Shown: piece by piece, positions 20,031 through 29,925 of the stretch
How positions within the stretch are numbered: the stretch's first letter is position 1
Layout: every line of letters starts with the position of its first letter
From: Halopolyspora algeriensis
GTDB lineage: Bacteria > Actinomycetota > Actinomycetes > Mycobacteriales > Pseudonocardiaceae
Length of the DNA stretch: 64,000 bases
Assembly: GCF_003337235.1 (NCBI RefSeq)
Contig: NZ_QPJC01000013.1
Location: 85,610-149,609 of the forward strand
Direction of reading: 5' to 3'
The notes under the pieces: generated by a model
Told to the model about the DNA's origin: nothing
Seen by the model: only the letters and a program-made list of their open reading frames with translations
Databases searched by the model: none
Translations under genes and position numbers: made by a program

Positions 20031-22118
20031 ATGGCACAGCGGCTTGCAGAGGCAACCAGCCCGTACCTGCTCCAGCACGCCGACAACCCCGTCGACTGGT
20101 TTCCCTGGTCACAGGAGGCGTTCGACGAGGCTCGGCGCCGTGACGTGCCGGTGCTGCTGTCGGTCGGTTATGCCGCCTGCCACTGGTGCCACGTCATGGC
20201 GCACGAGTCCTTCGAGGACCCCGAGATCGCTGCCGTGATGAACGAGCACTTCGTCAACATCAAGGTCGATCGGGAGGAACGTCCCGACGTCGACGCGGTC
20301 TACCTCGAAGCCACGCAGGCCATGACGGGCCAGGCGGGCTGGCCCATGACCTGCATCCTGACCCCGGAGGGCGAACCGTTCCACTGCGGGACCTACTACC
20401 CGTCGGCGCCGCTGCACGGTATGCCCTCGTTCCGGCAGCTGCTCGACGCCGTCGTACGTGCGTGGTCCGAACGCGGTGACGAGGTCCGGCAGGGTGCGGC
20501 CAAGGTGGTCGAGCAGCTTGCCGGACAGCGCGGCGCGCTGCCGGAATCCGTGCTCGACGCCGAGGTCATCGCATCGGCCGTGCAGACCCTGCACGGGGAG
20601 TTCGACTCCCGGACGGGTGGCTTCGGCGACTCGCCCAAGTTCCCCCCGTCGATGGTCCTGGAGTTCCTGCTGCGCCACGACGAACGCCTCGCTGCCGGGG
20701 ACGGCGACCGGGACACCACCGCCTGGGACATGGCCGTGGCGACGTGCGAGGCGATGGCCCGGGGTGGCATCTACGATCAGCTCGCGGGCGGATTCGCGCG
20801 CTACAGCGTCGACGCCGACTGGGTCGTGCCGCACTTCGAGAAGATGCTCTACGACAACGCGTTGCTGCTTCGTGCCTATGCCCATCTGGCGCGGCGGCAG
20901 TCGCAGGCCGTCTCCTCGTCCGAGGAAGAAGCCCCGCCCGGGAGCGAGTCCTCCGAGCGTGTGCCGGTACTGGCCGAACGGGTGACCCGCGAAACCGCCG
21001 AGTTCCTGCTGCGTGAACTACGCACTCCCGAAGGCGGATTCGCGGCCTCGCTCGATGCCGACACCGACGGTGTCGAGGGGCTCACCTACGTCTGGACACC
21101 GGCTCAGCTGCGCGAGGTACTCGGCGAGGCCGATGCCGAGTGGGCCGCCGAGCTGCTCGCGGTGACCGAGGCCGGAACGTTCGAGCGTGGTGCTTCGACC
21201 CTGCAACTTCGCCACGATCCGGACGACTGGCAACGCTGGCTCCGGGTGCGCGAGAGCTTGCATGCGGCACGGTTGCAGCGCCCGCAGCCCGCCAGGGACG
21301 ACAAGGTCGTCACCGCGTGGAACGGCATGGCGATCACCGCTCTGGTCGAGGCTTCCTCGGTGCTGGACGAGCCGGAATGGCTGCGGGCCGCCGAGCAGGC
21401 CGCCACTCTGCTGCTCGAGGAGCACTACAGTGGTGGGCGGCTGCGCAGGAACTCCCGTGCGGGCACGGCCGGGCCCGCGGTAGGGGTGCTGGAGGACTAC
21501 GGCTGCCTGGCCGAGGGGTTGCTCAGCCTGCACCAGGCCACTTCCGCGCAGCGGTGGCTCGAGGTCGCCTGCGAGCTGCTGGACACCGCGCTGGAGCAGT
21601 TCGCCGACACCGACAATCCCGGCGCCTTCCACGACACCGCCGCCGACGCCGAGACGCTGGTGCGCCGGCCGTCGGACCCCACCGACAACGCCAGCCCCTC
21701 CGGGGCGTCGTCGTTGACCTCGGCGCTCGTCACGGCCTCCGCCCTGGCGGGCGAGGGACGGGCACTGCACTACCGCCAGGTCGCCGAGCGGGCTTTCGCG
21801 CGTGCGGGCTTGATCGCACAGCGAGCACCACGCTTCGCGGGGCACTGGCTGGCCGCCGCCGAGGCGCTGCAGCACGGGCCGCTGCAGATCGCCGTTGCCG
21901 GCGACGCGGACAGCGATCGCGCGTCCCTGCTGCGCGCCACCCGGCGATACGCCCCGGGCGGGGCGGTGGCGGTGGCCGGGCAACCGGAGGAGACCGGTGT
22001 GCCGCTGCTGAAGGGCAGGCCGCTGGTCGACGGGGCCGCTGCGGCGTACGTGTGCCGTGGCTATGTCTGTGACCGTCCGGTCACCACTGCCGGGGAGCTC
22101 GTCGCGGCCCTGCGGTGA
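20031..22118 (+). CDS. DUF255 thioredoxin-domain / glycoside-hydrolase-like protein
   Basis: A 695-residue cytosolic protein of the YyaL/SPATA20 type. An N-terminal thioredoxin-like domain carries CHWC (about residues 50-53) with flanking [14 protein letters not shown] and [11 protein letters not shown] motifs; the rest is an (alpha/alpha)6-barrel-like part with [11 protein letters not shown] and LEDYG motifs. The exact reaction is unknown. ATG at 20031 starts the family N-terminus; the ribosome binding site is weak. In mycobacteria the homologue lies directly after the small gene downstream of mca, whereas here hen1-pnkp intervenes. Confidence 0.92.
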   Translation: MAQRLAEATSPYLLQHADNPVDWFPWSQEAFDEARRRDVPVLLSVGYAACHWCHVMAHESFEDPEIAAVMNEHFVNIKVDREERPDVDAVYLEATQAMTGQAGWPMTCILTPEGEPFHCGTYYPSAPLHGMPSFRQLLDAVVRAWSERGDEVRQGAAKVVEQLAGQRGALPESVLDAEVIASAVQTLHGEFDSRTGGFGDSPKFPPSMVLEFLLRHDERLAAGDGDRDTTAWDMAVATCEAMARGGIYDQLAGGFARYSVDADWVVPHFEKMLYDNALLLRAYAHLARRQSQAVSSSEEEAPPGSESSERVPVLAERVTRETAEFLLRELRTPEGGFAASLDADTDGVEGLTYVWTPAQLREVLGEADAEWAAELLAVTEAGTFERGASTLQLRHDPDDWQRWLRVRESLHAARLQRPQPARDDKVVTAWNGMAITALVEASSVLDEPEWLRAAEQAATLLLEEHYSGGRLRRNSRAGTAGPAVGVLEDYGCLAEGLLSLHQATSAQRWLEVACELLDTALEQFADTDNPGAFHDTAADAETLVRRPSDPTDNASPSGASSLTSALVTASALAGEGRALHYRQVAERAFARAGLIAQRAPRFAGHWLAAAEALQHGPLQIAVAGDADSDRASLLRATRRYAPGGAVAVAGQPEETGVPLLKGRPLVDGAAAAYVCRGYVCDRPVTTAGELVAALR

Positions 22119-22178
22119 GGCCCCCCACATTGAATGAGCCGGCTGGCTTGTCCAGGGGGTGTGCTGGTGACCCCGCGT

Positions 22179-22856
22179 TCACGAGTACAGGGCGAGCCAG
22201 ATCGCGACGTGATGGCAGATCGCGGCCAGGGACACCGCGGAGTGGAAGAACTCGTGGTAACCGAAGGTGGCGGGCCAGGGATCGGGTCTGCGCACCGCGT
22301 AGAAGATCGCACCGGCGGTGTAGAGCGCTCCGCCGGCAAGCAGCAGCACGAGAGCCGCCACCCCGGCGTTGGCCAGCAGGTCGGGCAGGACGAATACGGC
22401 CACCCAGCCGAGCGCGATGTAGACCGGCACGCCGACCCAGCGCGGCCCGTTCGGCCAGGCCAGCTTGAGCACGACACCCGCCAGCGCGCCGCCCCAGACC
22501 ACCGCGAGCACGAGTGCGCCGGTCGTCGGCTGCATGGCCACCATCGCCAGTGGTGTGTACGTGCCGGCGATGAACAGGAAGATCATCGAGTGATCGAGCC
22601 TGCGCATCCATGTTCGCGCACCGAGGGTTGCCCAGGTCTTGCGGTGATACAGCGCGCTGACCCCGAACAGCCCCAGCACCGTGGCGACGTAGACCGAGGT
22701 TCCGAGCGCGGCCCGAGCGGACACCGTGGTGGCGGCCAGTGCGATGAGCGTGGCTCCTGCCGCGCACGCGACGACCAGGGACCAGAAGTGAATCCAACCC
22801 CGCAGCCGGGGCTTGCTCGGGGCCTCGGGCCGGTCGGAGGAGATCACCGTAGTCAC
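22179..22856 (-). CDS. trhA: Hemolysin III / TrhA-type PAQR membrane protein
   Basis: A 225-residue seven-helix membrane protein. The conserved GVSALYHR, LDHSMIFLFIAGTYTPL and FGYHEFFHSAV ... CHH segments supply the Ser, Asp and His residues that bind zinc in PAQR/hemolysin III proteins, suggesting a membrane lipid hydrolase or receptor-like function. Despite the name a haemolytic role is not implied. ATG at 22856. Convergent to the DUF255 gene and divergent from uppS, as at Rv1084-Rv1086. Confidence 0.92.
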   Translation of the reverse strand: MTTVISSDRPEAPSKPRLRGWIHFWSLVVACAAGATLIALAATTVSARAALGTSVYVATVLGLFGVSALYHRKTWATLGARTWMRRLDHSMIFLFIAGTYTPLAMVAMQPTTGALVLAVVWGGALAGVVLKLAWPNGPRWVGVPVYIALGWVAVFVLPDLLANAGVAALVLLLAGGALYTAGAIFYAVRRPDPWPATFGYHEFFHSAVSLAAICHHVAIWLALYS

Positions 22857-22975
22857 GCCTCGAGACTACGGGAGCGCCGATCGGTCGGCACGCACCCTGC
22901 GGTGATATGCGTGTCACTGCTACAGATCCCAGGGAGTCGCTGCGCCTCGTCGGAGCCCGCGTACTCTCGTGGGGC

Positions 22976-23752
22976 GTGGCGCTCAAGGTCCGGTTGCGGG
23001 AACTGATCTACGATCTCTACGAGCGGCGGCTGCGTCGCCAGCTCGCTGGTGCCCCGCGTCCCAAACATGTCGGGGTGATCCTCGACGGCAACCGCCGGTG
23101 GGCCAAGGAAGCCGGATTCGATGCCGACTACGGCCACCGCGCCGGTGCGCGCAAGATCGCCGACTTCCTCGGCTGGTGCCGGGAGGCCGATGTCGATGTG
23201 GTCACGCTCTGGCTGCTGTCCACGGACAACCTGAGCCGTTCCAGCAGGGAGGTCGACTCCTTGCTGGAGATCATCGCCGGGGTGGTCGAGGAAATCACCC
23301 AGCCGAGCAAGCCGTGGCAGGTCCGGATCGTCGGCGCACTGGACCTGCTTCCGACGGAGATCGCCGCTCGGGTCTCGGCCGCGGCGCTGCGCACGGAAGG
23401 GCGTACGGGGATGCAGGTCAACGTGGCGGTCGGATACGGCGGACGCCGCGAGATCGCCGATGCCGTGCGCAAGTTGCTGCAGCAGCATGCCGAGGCGGGC
23501 ACGACCATCGAGGAACTGGCCGAGGTCCTCGATGTCGACCACATCGCCGAACACCTGTACACCTCCGGTCAGCCGGATCCCGAACTGCTCATCCGGACCT
23601 CCGGGGAGCAGCGGCTGTCCGGTTTCATGCTCTGGCAATCCGCGCACTCGGAGTTCTGGTTTTGCGAGACGTACTGGCCGGCATTCCGGCGCGTGGACTT
23701 CTTGCGCGCCCTGCGCAACTTCGCCACGCGGCATCGGCGCTTCGGGTCCTGA
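22976..23752 (+). CDS. uppS: Cis-prenyltransferase (UppS family)
   Basis: A 258-residue cis-prenyl diphosphate synthase. VILDGNRRWAK holds the catalytic Asp for pyrophosphate binding, and LLIRTSGEQRLSGFMLWQSAHSEF is the second signature split across the C-terminal part. The mycobacterial counterpart in this position (Rv1086) makes Z,E-farnesyl diphosphate, so this may be the short-chain form and not the C50/C55 enzyme. GTG at 22976 fits the family N-terminus (ALKVRLRELIYDLYERRL); ATG at 22907 gives a longer unsupported leader. Confidence 0.9.
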   Translation: MALKVRLRELIYDLYERRLRRQLAGAPRPKHVGVILDGNRRWAKEAGFDADYGHRAGARKIADFLGWCREADVDVVTLWLLSTDNLSRSSREVDSLLEIIAGVVEEITQPSKPWQVRIVGALDLLPTEIAARVSAAALRTEGRTGMQVNVAVGYGGRREIADAVRKLLQQHAEAGTTIEELAEVLDVDHIAEHLYTSGQPDPELLIRTSGEQRLSGFMLWQSAHSEFWFCETYWPAFRRVDFLRALRNFATRHRRFGS

Positions 23753-23955
23753 TCGAGTGAAAGTGGCCGGATCCGGATTTTGTCCGGTCGGCCGCGCTGT
23801 CGGCTCCGGGAACGGCAAAAGACCACGGGGAGTTTCCGAATTGTTCGAGTCCTTTCACGCTGCTGCGTGATCGTCGACGGTTCTCCGGCGCCGTGTATCG
23901 GGAAGGATTCCGCATTGCGCATCGGATCCTCGAAGAGATTTCCCGAATGGATGAA

Positions 23956-23989
23956 CAGGGGCGCCGGAAGTGCGGTTCCGGCGCCCCTG
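23956..23989. terminator. Perfect 14-bp hairpin between uppS and the chaplin-like gene
   Basis: CAGGGGCGCCGGAA (23956-23969), loop GTGCGG, TTCCGGCGCCCCTG (23976-23989). It lies at the meeting point of two converging genes and is one of the strongest hairpins in the window. The rest of the stretch 23753-24043 holds no supported gene. Confidence 0.85.
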
Positions 23990-24043
23990 GCGCGCTCTGT
24001 CGGGCCGTGTCGTCACAATTCCCCGACGCCCGGCCCGTTCGGG

Positions 24044-24292
24044 TCAGCCCTTGGCGGAGGGGTGGTCCACGATCGGGGCGTTGACGCACTGATTCGCCTG
24101 ACCCGAGAAGATCGGCACGACGGCACCCAGCACGGCAATGTTGTTTCCGCAGGCCTGCACCGGCAGGACACTGAGGTTGTTGTCGTTGAGGATGTTGATG
24201 CCGTCGTTGTCGTGGGTGTCGGCGTTGGCGACGGGAGCCAGCGCGAGCAGGCCGGCGACGGTGCCACCGAGGACAGCTGACTTCTTCAGCAC
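24044..24292 (-). CDS. Chaplin-like small secreted protein
   Basis: An 82-residue precursor with a signal peptide (KKSAVLGGTVAGLLALAPVANA, cleavage near residue 24) and a ~58-residue mature peptide with two Cys (QACGNN and NQCVN), Asn-rich, ending APIVDHPSAKG. Spacing and the NxxxVLPVQACGNNIAVLG pattern resemble chaplins, the hydrophobic surface peptides of aerial hyphae, but the match is partial and it could be another small cell-wall peptide. GTG at 24292 with AAGGAG seven bases before it. The upstream ~270 bases are relatively AT-rich and likely hold its promoter. Confidence 0.7.
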   Translation of the reverse strand: MLKKSAVLGGTVAGLLALAPVANADTHDNDGINILNDNNLSVLPVQACGNNIAVLGAVVPIFSGQANQCVNAPIVDHPSAKG

Positions 24293-24565
24293 TTGTTCGC
24301 TCCTTGTTGGTACGGGTGATGCGAATTCGGTGTTCCTTCAGATGAGTAACCCCAGTGAAGACACCATGATCGCACTTGACGCGAAACCTACACATGTCCA
24401 TGCCGAAGAGAAAGCTGCCTAACACCATTGTGTGGTTTGCGGATTATTCCCTCAAGCTTCTTGCCGGAGTTTCCCGGCGATCGTCGTTCTGTCGCCGCCT
24501 TTCGAGTGCGTTGCGCAAGACAGAACAACTGGGGCCCGGCGGCGCGGCGTCGTATCGTCCGGGGT

Positions 24566-25828
24566 ATGGACGCGCGCACGCTCGTCACCGAGTACTTGCT
24601 GCTCGGTCTGCGCTTCGACCGGCTCGCTGCGGGATTCGTCGACTGCTACACCGGGGATCCCGAACTGCGCCGGAGAGTGCGCGACGAACCACGGCCCGAC
24701 CCGGCACGGCTGGTGACGGCAGCGGAACGGTTACGTGCGGCCCTGGCCGAGACCGACCTGGCCGAGACCGACCCCTGCCCCGGGGTGCTGCCCCGGCAGC
24801 GCCGGACATTCCTGGATGCGCAACTGGCCGCCCTGGAATGCTCCGGTCGGATCCTGGCAGGGGAGCGCATTTCCTTCCGCGCGGAGGTGGAGGCCTACTT
24901 CCAGATCCCCATCGAACCCGGTGACCGGGACTCCTACCGGCAGGCACACGCCGAACTCGCCGAGGCTCTCCCCGGTCGCGGCCCGCTGCACGAACGGCTC
25001 GCCGCCGCCCGCGAGGCCGAGTGTGTGCCCGCCGAGAAGCTCGACCCCTGTGTGCGGGCTCTGTCCGAGGCGCTGCGCACCCGGGTGCGCGGGAGCTTCG
25101 CTCTTCCCGCGCAGGAGCACGTCGAGTACCGCGTCGTGACCGGTCGGCCGTGGAGCGGGTTGCACAGCTACCTCGGTGACTACCGGTCGCGGGTCGCCGT
25201 CAACGCCGACTCGCCGCACCGGGTGGCGAGCCTGACCCAGTTGATCGCGCACGAGGCCTACCCCGGGCATCACACGCAGCATTGCCGCAGGGACGGTCGC
25301 TCCCCGGATGGGACGTCACCGGGCCGGGGGAGCGAGGAACGGACCCTGTCCCTGGTGAACACGCCGCAGTGCCTGATCTCCGAAGGGCTTGCCGATCTCG
25401 GACTGCACGTGGCGCTCGGTCCCGGGTGGGGGGAGTGGGCGGCGGAGGTCCTCGGCGACCAGGGCCTGCATCCGCAAGGAGCACAGGTCGAACGGCTGGT
25501 GGAGATACTCGATCGGCTCCGGCCGGTGCGGCAGGATGCGGCGTTGATGCTGCACGAGCAGGCAGCGGACGAGTCCGAGGTCACCGACTACTTGCAGCGC
25601 TGGCTGCTGATCCCGCGAGAGCGAGCCCGTCGGATGGTCGATTTCCTGGCACATCCCCTGTGGCGGGCCTACACCAGCACCTACGTGGAGGGCTACCGGC
25701 TGCTGCGCTCCTGGTTGCACGCCCGAATGCCTGCGGCTGCGCCGGAGGAGCGGTACCGGCGGTTGCTGGACGAGCCTCTCGTGCCGCAGAGCCTGCGTGC
25801 GGAGCTGGCAGGCGGGAGGCATGCGTGA
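24566..25828 (+). CDS. DUF885-like putative metallopeptidase
   Basis: A 420-residue protein with HEAYPGHH (229-236), a zinc-site motif like that of DUF885 carboxypeptidase-like proteins, where HExxxGHH substitutes for HExxH; ISEGLADLG about 65 residues later supplies a further Glu. No signal peptide is visible, so it probably acts in the cytosol. Its substrate is unknown. ATG at 24566 is the first Met of the family-like part, without a clear ribosome binding site. Its stop overlaps the next gene by four bases (GTGA). Confidence 0.78.
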   Translation: MDARTLVTEYLLLGLRFDRLAAGFVDCYTGDPELRRRVRDEPRPDPARLVTAAERLRAALAETDLAETDPCPGVLPRQRRTFLDAQLAALECSGRILAGERISFRAEVEAYFQIPIEPGDRDSYRQAHAELAEALPGRGPLHERLAAAREAECVPAEKLDPCVRALSEALRTRVRGSFALPAQEHVEYRVVTGRPWSGLHSYLGDYRSRVAVNADSPHRVASLTQLIAHEAYPGHHTQHCRRDGRSPDGTSPGRGSEERTLSLVNTPQCLISEGLADLGLHVALGPGWGEWAAEVLGDQGLHPQGAQVERLVEILDRLRPVRQDAALMLHEQAADESEVTDYLQRWLLIPRERARRMVDFLAHPLWRAYTSTYVEGYRLLRSWLHARMPAAAPEERYRRLLDEPLVPQSLRAELAGGRHA

Positions 25829-26733
25829 CACCGCCACGGGTGCTGTGCGCCGGACTCGCCACGCTCGATCTCGTCCAGCGTGTCGAGGAGTTTCCCGGCC
25901 CGGACGAGAAGGTCACCGCACTGGACGCGGGCCTGCTCGCGGGTGGTCCCGCCACCGGGGCGGCACTGGCAGCGGCCGCGCTGGGCGCGCGGACGAGACT
26001 GCTCACCTCGCTGGGGCGGCACCCCCTGGCCGAGGTGGTCCGCGAAGAGCTCGCCGACCACGGCGTGGAACTCGCCGACACCGACCCGCACAGCGAGGTG
26101 CCACCGCCGGTGTCGGCCGTATCCGTCCGGGACGGCACCGGCGAACGCCGCGTCGTCGCCCGGAACGCCGCGGGACGCCGGACCGGACCGGCGGAACCGC
26201 TGCTGGACGCGCCGGTGGCCGACGTCGTGCTGCTCGACGGTCACCATCCGGAACTCGCCGTGGCCGCCGCGACGTATGCACGCAGACACCGGATCCCGGT
26301 CCTGCTGGATGCCGGAAGCTGGAAACCCGTGCTCGACGAACTGCTTCCCGACGTCGATGTGGTGATCTGCTCGGCGGATTTCCGTGCTCCTGCGACCACC
26401 GGGACCACCGAGCAGGGGCCGGTGCTGATGGATCGAGGTGTCCGGGCCGTCGCCGTCACACGAGGCGGTGATCCGGTGCTGTGGTGGCGCGACGATGCGG
26501 GCCGTGCGGGTGAGATCCCGGTTCCGCCCGTGACGCCCGTGGACACCACGGGTGCGGGGGATGTCTTCCACGGTGCGTTCGCTCGCGCGATGGCGTCGAT
26601 GTCCTGGTTCGAGCGATTCCCCGACGCCCTCGACTTCGCCGCGCGGGTGGCGGCGAGCCGGGTCGCTTCACCCGATCGGCGGAGTTGGTTCGCTTCGCTG
26701 CGGGAGCGCAGTGACCTGCTGTTGTGGGAATGA
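25825..26733 (+). CDS. PfkB-family carbohydrate kinase
   Basis: A 302-residue ribokinase-fold enzyme that phosphorylates a sugar or nucleoside. LAGGPATGAALAAAALGA is the N-terminal PfkB signature and DTTGAGDVFHGAF (240-252) the C-terminal one, with D246 the catalytic base. The substrate cannot be told. The GTG start lies inside the previous gene's stop, so it is translated with the DUF885-like peptidase; the pairing is not one I know. Confidence 0.9.
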   Translation: MTPPRVLCAGLATLDLVQRVEEFPGPDEKVTALDAGLLAGGPATGAALAAAALGARTRLLTSLGRHPLAEVVREELADHGVELADTDPHSEVPPPVSAVSVRDGTGERRVVARNAAGRRTGPAEPLLDAPVADVVLLDGHHPELAVAAATYARRHRIPVLLDAGSWKPVLDELLPDVDVVICSADFRAPATTGTTEQGPVLMDRGVRAVAVTRGGDPVLWWRDDAGRAGEIPVPPVTPVDTTGAGDVFHGAFARAMASMSWFERFPDALDFAARVAASRVASPDRRSWFASLRERSDLLLWE

Positions 26734-27034
26734 ATTCCGTTGCCCACCCGGTTTCGCCGATACCCTGCCCGCCGGAAGCGAGCATGCGTGGGCTACGTGG
26801 CGTGCAGGTGACGATCTGTTGAATCACCTGTGTGGCTGCCTGTTCGCAGTGCTGTGTCACGGGTAGCGTCCGCAGGTGACGGGCCGTGCCCTATGCGGTC
26901 CGTCCGGGGAGGCCCTGACCGTGGCTGCAGGCAGGATCGGACGGTTCCCCGGCACCGGTCCGGCCTCAGGCGGTGAGGGCGGCCCGGCCCGCCGACGAGC
27001 GGACGTGGTCGACCACGCCCGCGAGGGAGTAGCC
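26734..27034. other. Gene-free stretch before the PIN-PhoH gene
   Basis: About 300 bases with no supported gene. CAGGTGA (26805-26811) and TCACCTG (26824-26830) form a 7-bp inverted repeat, and CAGGTGACG recurs at 26874. These may be part of a terminator for the kinase gene or promoter elements for the PhoH gene. Confidence 0.4.
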
Positions 27035-28411
27035 GTGACCACACGACGTTCCCAGCCTCAAGCGGAAACCTCACCCCAGGACCTCGGTGGCGAACCGAGC
27101 CCCTCCTCCGGCAGCACCGAGATACGCACCTATGTGCTCGATACGTCGGTGCTGCTGTCGGACCCGTGGGCGATGACCCGCTTTGCCGAGCACAGCGTGG
27201 TCCTGCCGCTGGTGGTGATCAGCGAACTGGAGGGCAAGCGCCAACATCCCGAGCTCGGCTGGTTCGCCAGGGAGGCCCTCCGCGGCCTCGACGAACTCCG
27301 GACGCATCACGGCCGGCTCGATCAGCCGGTTCCGGTGGGTGAGCACGGAGGTCACCTGCATGTCGAGCTGAACCACTCGGACCCGCAGGTGCTGCCTTCC
27401 GGTTTCCGCACCGACTCCAACGACGCCCGGATCCTCGCGTGCGCGCTGAACCTCGCCGCCGACGGGCATGCGGTGACCCTGGTGACCAAGGACATGCCGA
27501 TGCGGGTCAAAGCCGCCTCGGTGGCGTTGGAGGCCGAGGAGTATCGAGCCCAGGACGTGATCTCCTCCGGCTGGACGGGCACGGCCGATGTGGACGTGCC
27601 GCCGAACTCCGTGGACACGTTGTTCAAGCAGGGGACGGCCGATCTCGACGAGGCCAGGGATCTCCCCCCGAACACGGGACTGCGCCTGCTGGCGGGCTCG
27701 CAGAGCGCGCTCGGCCGGATCACCGCGGACAAGCAGGTCAAGCTGGTGCGCGGCGACCGTGAGGCATTCGGGCTGCACGGCCGGTCGGCCGAACAGCGGA
27801 TCGCGCTGGACCTGTTGCTCGACCCCGAGGTCGGGATCGTGTCACTGGGTGGGCGTGCCGGAACCGGCAAGTCGGCGCTCGCGCTGTGTGCGGGCCTGGA
27901 GGCGGTGCTGGAACGCGGGCAGCACCGCAAGGTCATGGTGTTCCGCCCGCTCTACGCGGTCGGCGGGCAGCAGCTGGGCTACTTGCCGGGCAGCGAGGAC
28001 GACAAGATGCAGCCCTGGGCGCAGGCGGTCTACGACACGCTGGGCGCACTGGTCAGCCAGAACGTGCTCGACGAGGTCATCGACCGCGACATGCTCGAGG
28101 TGCTGCCGCTGACCCACATCCGGGGCCGCTCGCTGCACGACTCGTTCGTGATCGTCGACGAGGCCCAGTCGCTGGAACGCAACGTGCTGTTGACGGTGCT
28201 GTCCCGGCTCGGGGCGAACTCGCGGATGGTGCTCACCCACGATGTGGCGCAGCGGGACAACCTGCGGGTCGGCCGCCATGACGGGGTGGCCGCGGTCATC
28301 GAGAAACTCAAGGGGCATCCGCTGTTCGCGCACATCACGCTGACGCGTTCGGAGCGTTCACCGGTGGCGGCCCTGGTCACCGAGATGCTGGAAGGGGAGT
28401 TCACGCCCTGA
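27035..28411 (+). CDS. phoH2: PIN-PhoH fusion protein (PhoH2)
   Basis: A 458-residue two-domain protein. The N-terminal PIN nuclease domain (about 28-175) has [12 protein letters not shown] and the acidic TDSNDARIL site; the C-terminal PhoH ATPase has Walker [11 protein letters not shown] (about 272-281) and Walker [10 protein letters not shown]. Mycobacterial PhoH2 has been reported to unwind and cut RNA in an ATP-dependent way. GTG at 27035 with GAGGGAG upstream. Monocistronic here, without the small antitoxin-like gene found upstream in mycobacteria. Confidence 0.93.
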   Translation: MTTRRSQPQAETSPQDLGGEPSPSSGSTEIRTYVLDTSVLLSDPWAMTRFAEHSVVLPLVVISELEGKRQHPELGWFAREALRGLDELRTHHGRLDQPVPVGEHGGHLHVELNHSDPQVLPSGFRTDSNDARILACALNLAADGHAVTLVTKDMPMRVKAASVALEAEEYRAQDVISSGWTGTADVDVPPNSVDTLFKQGTADLDEARDLPPNTGLRLLAGSQSALGRITADKQVKLVRGDREAFGLHGRSAEQRIALDLLLDPEVGIVSLGGRAGTGKSALALCAGLEAVLERGQHRKVMVFRPLYAVGGQQLGYLPGSEDDKMQPWAQAVYDTLGALVSQNVLDEVIDRDMLEVLPLTHIRGRSLHDSFVIVDEAQSLERNVLLTVLSRLGANSRMVLTHDVAQRDNLRVGRHDGVAAVIEKLKGHPLFAHITLTRSERSPVAALVTEMLEGEFTP

Positions 28412-28427
28412 CCGGGTGTTTGAGGTA

Positions 28428-28462
28428 GGCGGTGGGCGAGCTTCCCGAAGCTGTCCACCGCC
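28428..28462 (+). terminator. Hairpin terminator after phoH2
   Basis: GGCGGTGG (28428-28435) pairs with CCACCGCC (28455-28462), and inside AGCTT pairs with AAGCT around CCCG. It lies 17 bases after the phoH2 stop. Confidence 0.75.
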
Positions 28463-28543
28463 ATACCGGTCGGTTCGAGTCCCGATCGCGGCGTGTCCGA
28501 TTCGTTCAAGGCGCGGGCCCTGTCCGGCTTCTACGGTTCACCC

Positions 28544-28939
28544 ATGACGATGCAATTCAGTGCTGTGGGCCTGGTCGCCGACGACATGACGGCGACGCTG
28601 GCTTTCTACCGGTTGCTCGGCCTCGACATCCCGACCGAGGCCGACGCCGAACCGCACGTCGACGTGATCCTGCCGGGTGGGGTGCGGCTGATGTGGGACT
28701 CCGCCGAGACGGTGCGCTCGGTCGATCCCACATGGACACCGCCGTCCGGTGGGCACCGGGCGGCGTTGGCCTTCGACTGCGGATCGCCGTCCGCGGTGGA
28801 CAGCGCGTACGCCGAGATCACAGCGGCGGGCTACGACGGGCACCACGAGCCGTGGGATGCCTTCTGGGGCCAGCGCTACGCGACCGTGCTCGATCCCGAC
28901 GGCAACCCCGTGGACCTGTTCGCGGCCCTCACGACGTGA
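28544..28939 (+). CDS. VOC/glyoxalase-fold protein
   Basis: A 131-residue protein of the vicinal oxygen chelate fold with FSAVGLVADDMTATLAFYRLLGL at the start and YATVLDPDGNPVDLF at the end. The usual metal His/Glu set is only partly present, so it may bind rather than convert a small molecule. ATG at 28544. Its 3' end overlaps the convergent AraC-type regulator gene by 11 bases. Confidence 0.85.
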   Translation: MTMQFSAVGLVADDMTATLAFYRLLGLDIPTEADAEPHVDVILPGGVRLMWDSAETVRSVDPTWTPPSGGHRAALAFDCGSPSAVDSAYAEITAAGYDGHHEPWDAFWGQRYATVLDPDGNPVDLFAALTT

Positions 28940-29663
28940 CCAGTGCCGTGAAGCTCGCCCCGGCCAGGTCCCGGGTCTCCCGGATCAGGTGGGCCTGATC
29001 GGCGTAGCCGGCGTGCGCGGCGATCTCCGCGCCGGCCAGTCCCGATTCGGCGAGGCGGAGTGCGGCCCGCAAGCGCAGGATCCGCGCCAGCGTTTTCGGG
29101 CCGTACCCGAACCGTCGCAGACTGAGGCGGTGCAGCTGCCGTTCGCCCAGGTTCACGTGGTCGGCGACCGTGGACACCGACGCGCCCCCGCGGAGCAGCC
29201 CGACGATCGCCGTTGTTCGCGAGTCCTGTATGGCGTTCGGGTGCGACAGGGCGAAGGACTCCAGCACACGTCCGGGATCGGCTGCTTCGACGACTCGTTC
29301 GACGAACGCTCTCGTCCGGTCGTCACCCACGACCTCGGTCAGCGGCACGAGGGTGTCGCGCAGTTCGGCGGCGGGAACTCCCAGCAGATCGGGTAGGAAT
29401 CCCGGCGGAAAGCGCAGACCGACGTAGCGGTCACCCACGTTTCCGTGCACTTCGTACGGGCGCGTGTCCGGGCCGGCGACGACGATCTCGCCGCCTGCCC
29501 GGATCAGGTCCATGCACCCGTCGGGCAGCACGCGACCCGATCCGGTGATCGTCGCCTGCCACACGACCGCATCGGGACCACCGACCACCGCTGTTCGTAC
29601 ATGCTCCGAGTGTGCCGGACACGTCCGACACGGTTGGTGACACTCACCATCGTGTGGGTTCAA
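28929..29663 (-). CDS. AraC-family transcriptional regulator
   Basis: A regulator of up to 244 residues. The C-terminal AraC DNA-binding domain has two helix-turn-helix parts (VSTVADHVNLGERQLHRLSLRRFGYGPKTLARI and AGAEIAAHAGYADQAHLIRETRDLAG). The N-terminal domain (about 30-130, GRVLPDGCMDLIRAGGEIVVAGP) resembles the sensor part of DUF6597-type AraC proteins. The start is uncertain: TTG at 29663 gives a Cys/His-rich leader, while GTG at 29588 gives a shorter form; neither has a good ribosome binding site. It ends inside the convergent VOC gene, which may be its target. Confidence 0.85.
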   Translation of the reverse strand: MNPHDGECHQPCRTCPAHSEHVRTAVVGGPDAVVWQATITGSGRVLPDGCMDLIRAGGEIVVAGPDTRPYEVHGNVGDRYVGLRFPPGFLPDLLGVPAAELRDTLVPLTEVVGDDRTRAFVERVVEAADPGRVLESFALSHPNAIQDSRTTAIVGLLRGGASVSTVADHVNLGERQLHRLSLRRFGYGPKTLARILRLRAALRLAESGLAGAEIAAHAGYADQAHLIRETRDLAGASFTALVTS

Positions 29664-29667
29664 TTGG

Positions 29668-29925
29668 TTACTGGTAGTGGTAGCGGGCTTGCAGAACTAC
29701 GATGTCGTCGCCGTCGACCAGGTAGACAAGTCGGTGCTCTTCGCTGATACGTCGAGACCAGCTTCCTGCGAAGGCGTGGCGCAATGGCTCGGGTTTGCCG
29801 ATACCGTCGAACGGGTCGCGGAGGACGTCATCGAGCAGTCGGTTGATGCGCTTGAGGGTTGCCCGGTCGGCGGTGAGCCAGTGTTTGTAGTCTTCCCACC
29901 CGTTCGGAGTGAAGACAAGCCTCAT
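29668..29925 (-). CDS. yoeB: YoeB-type toxin (ribosome-dependent mRNA nuclease)
   Basis: An 85-residue toxin of the YoeB/Txe group: WEDYKHWLTADRATLKRINRLL, FDGIGKPEPLRHAFAGSWSRRI and EEHRLVYLV, ending in ARYHYQ. The Glu/Arg/His set expected for catalysis (E in KPEPL, R in WSRRI, H near the C-terminus) is present. It would cut mRNA at the ribosome when not bound by YefM. Its ATG overlaps the yefM stop by four bases. Confidence 0.93.
   Translation of the reverse strand: MRLVFTPNGWEDYKHWLTADRATLKRINRLLDDVLRDPFDGIGKPEPLRHAFAGSWSRRISEEHRLVYLVDGDDIVVLQARYHYQ

Noticed and set aside
28472..28482. GGTTCGAGTCC, like a tRNA T-arm
   Set aside because: No acceptor or anticodon stem can be built around it and the T-stem needs an eight-base loop; it follows the phoH2 terminator by chance.
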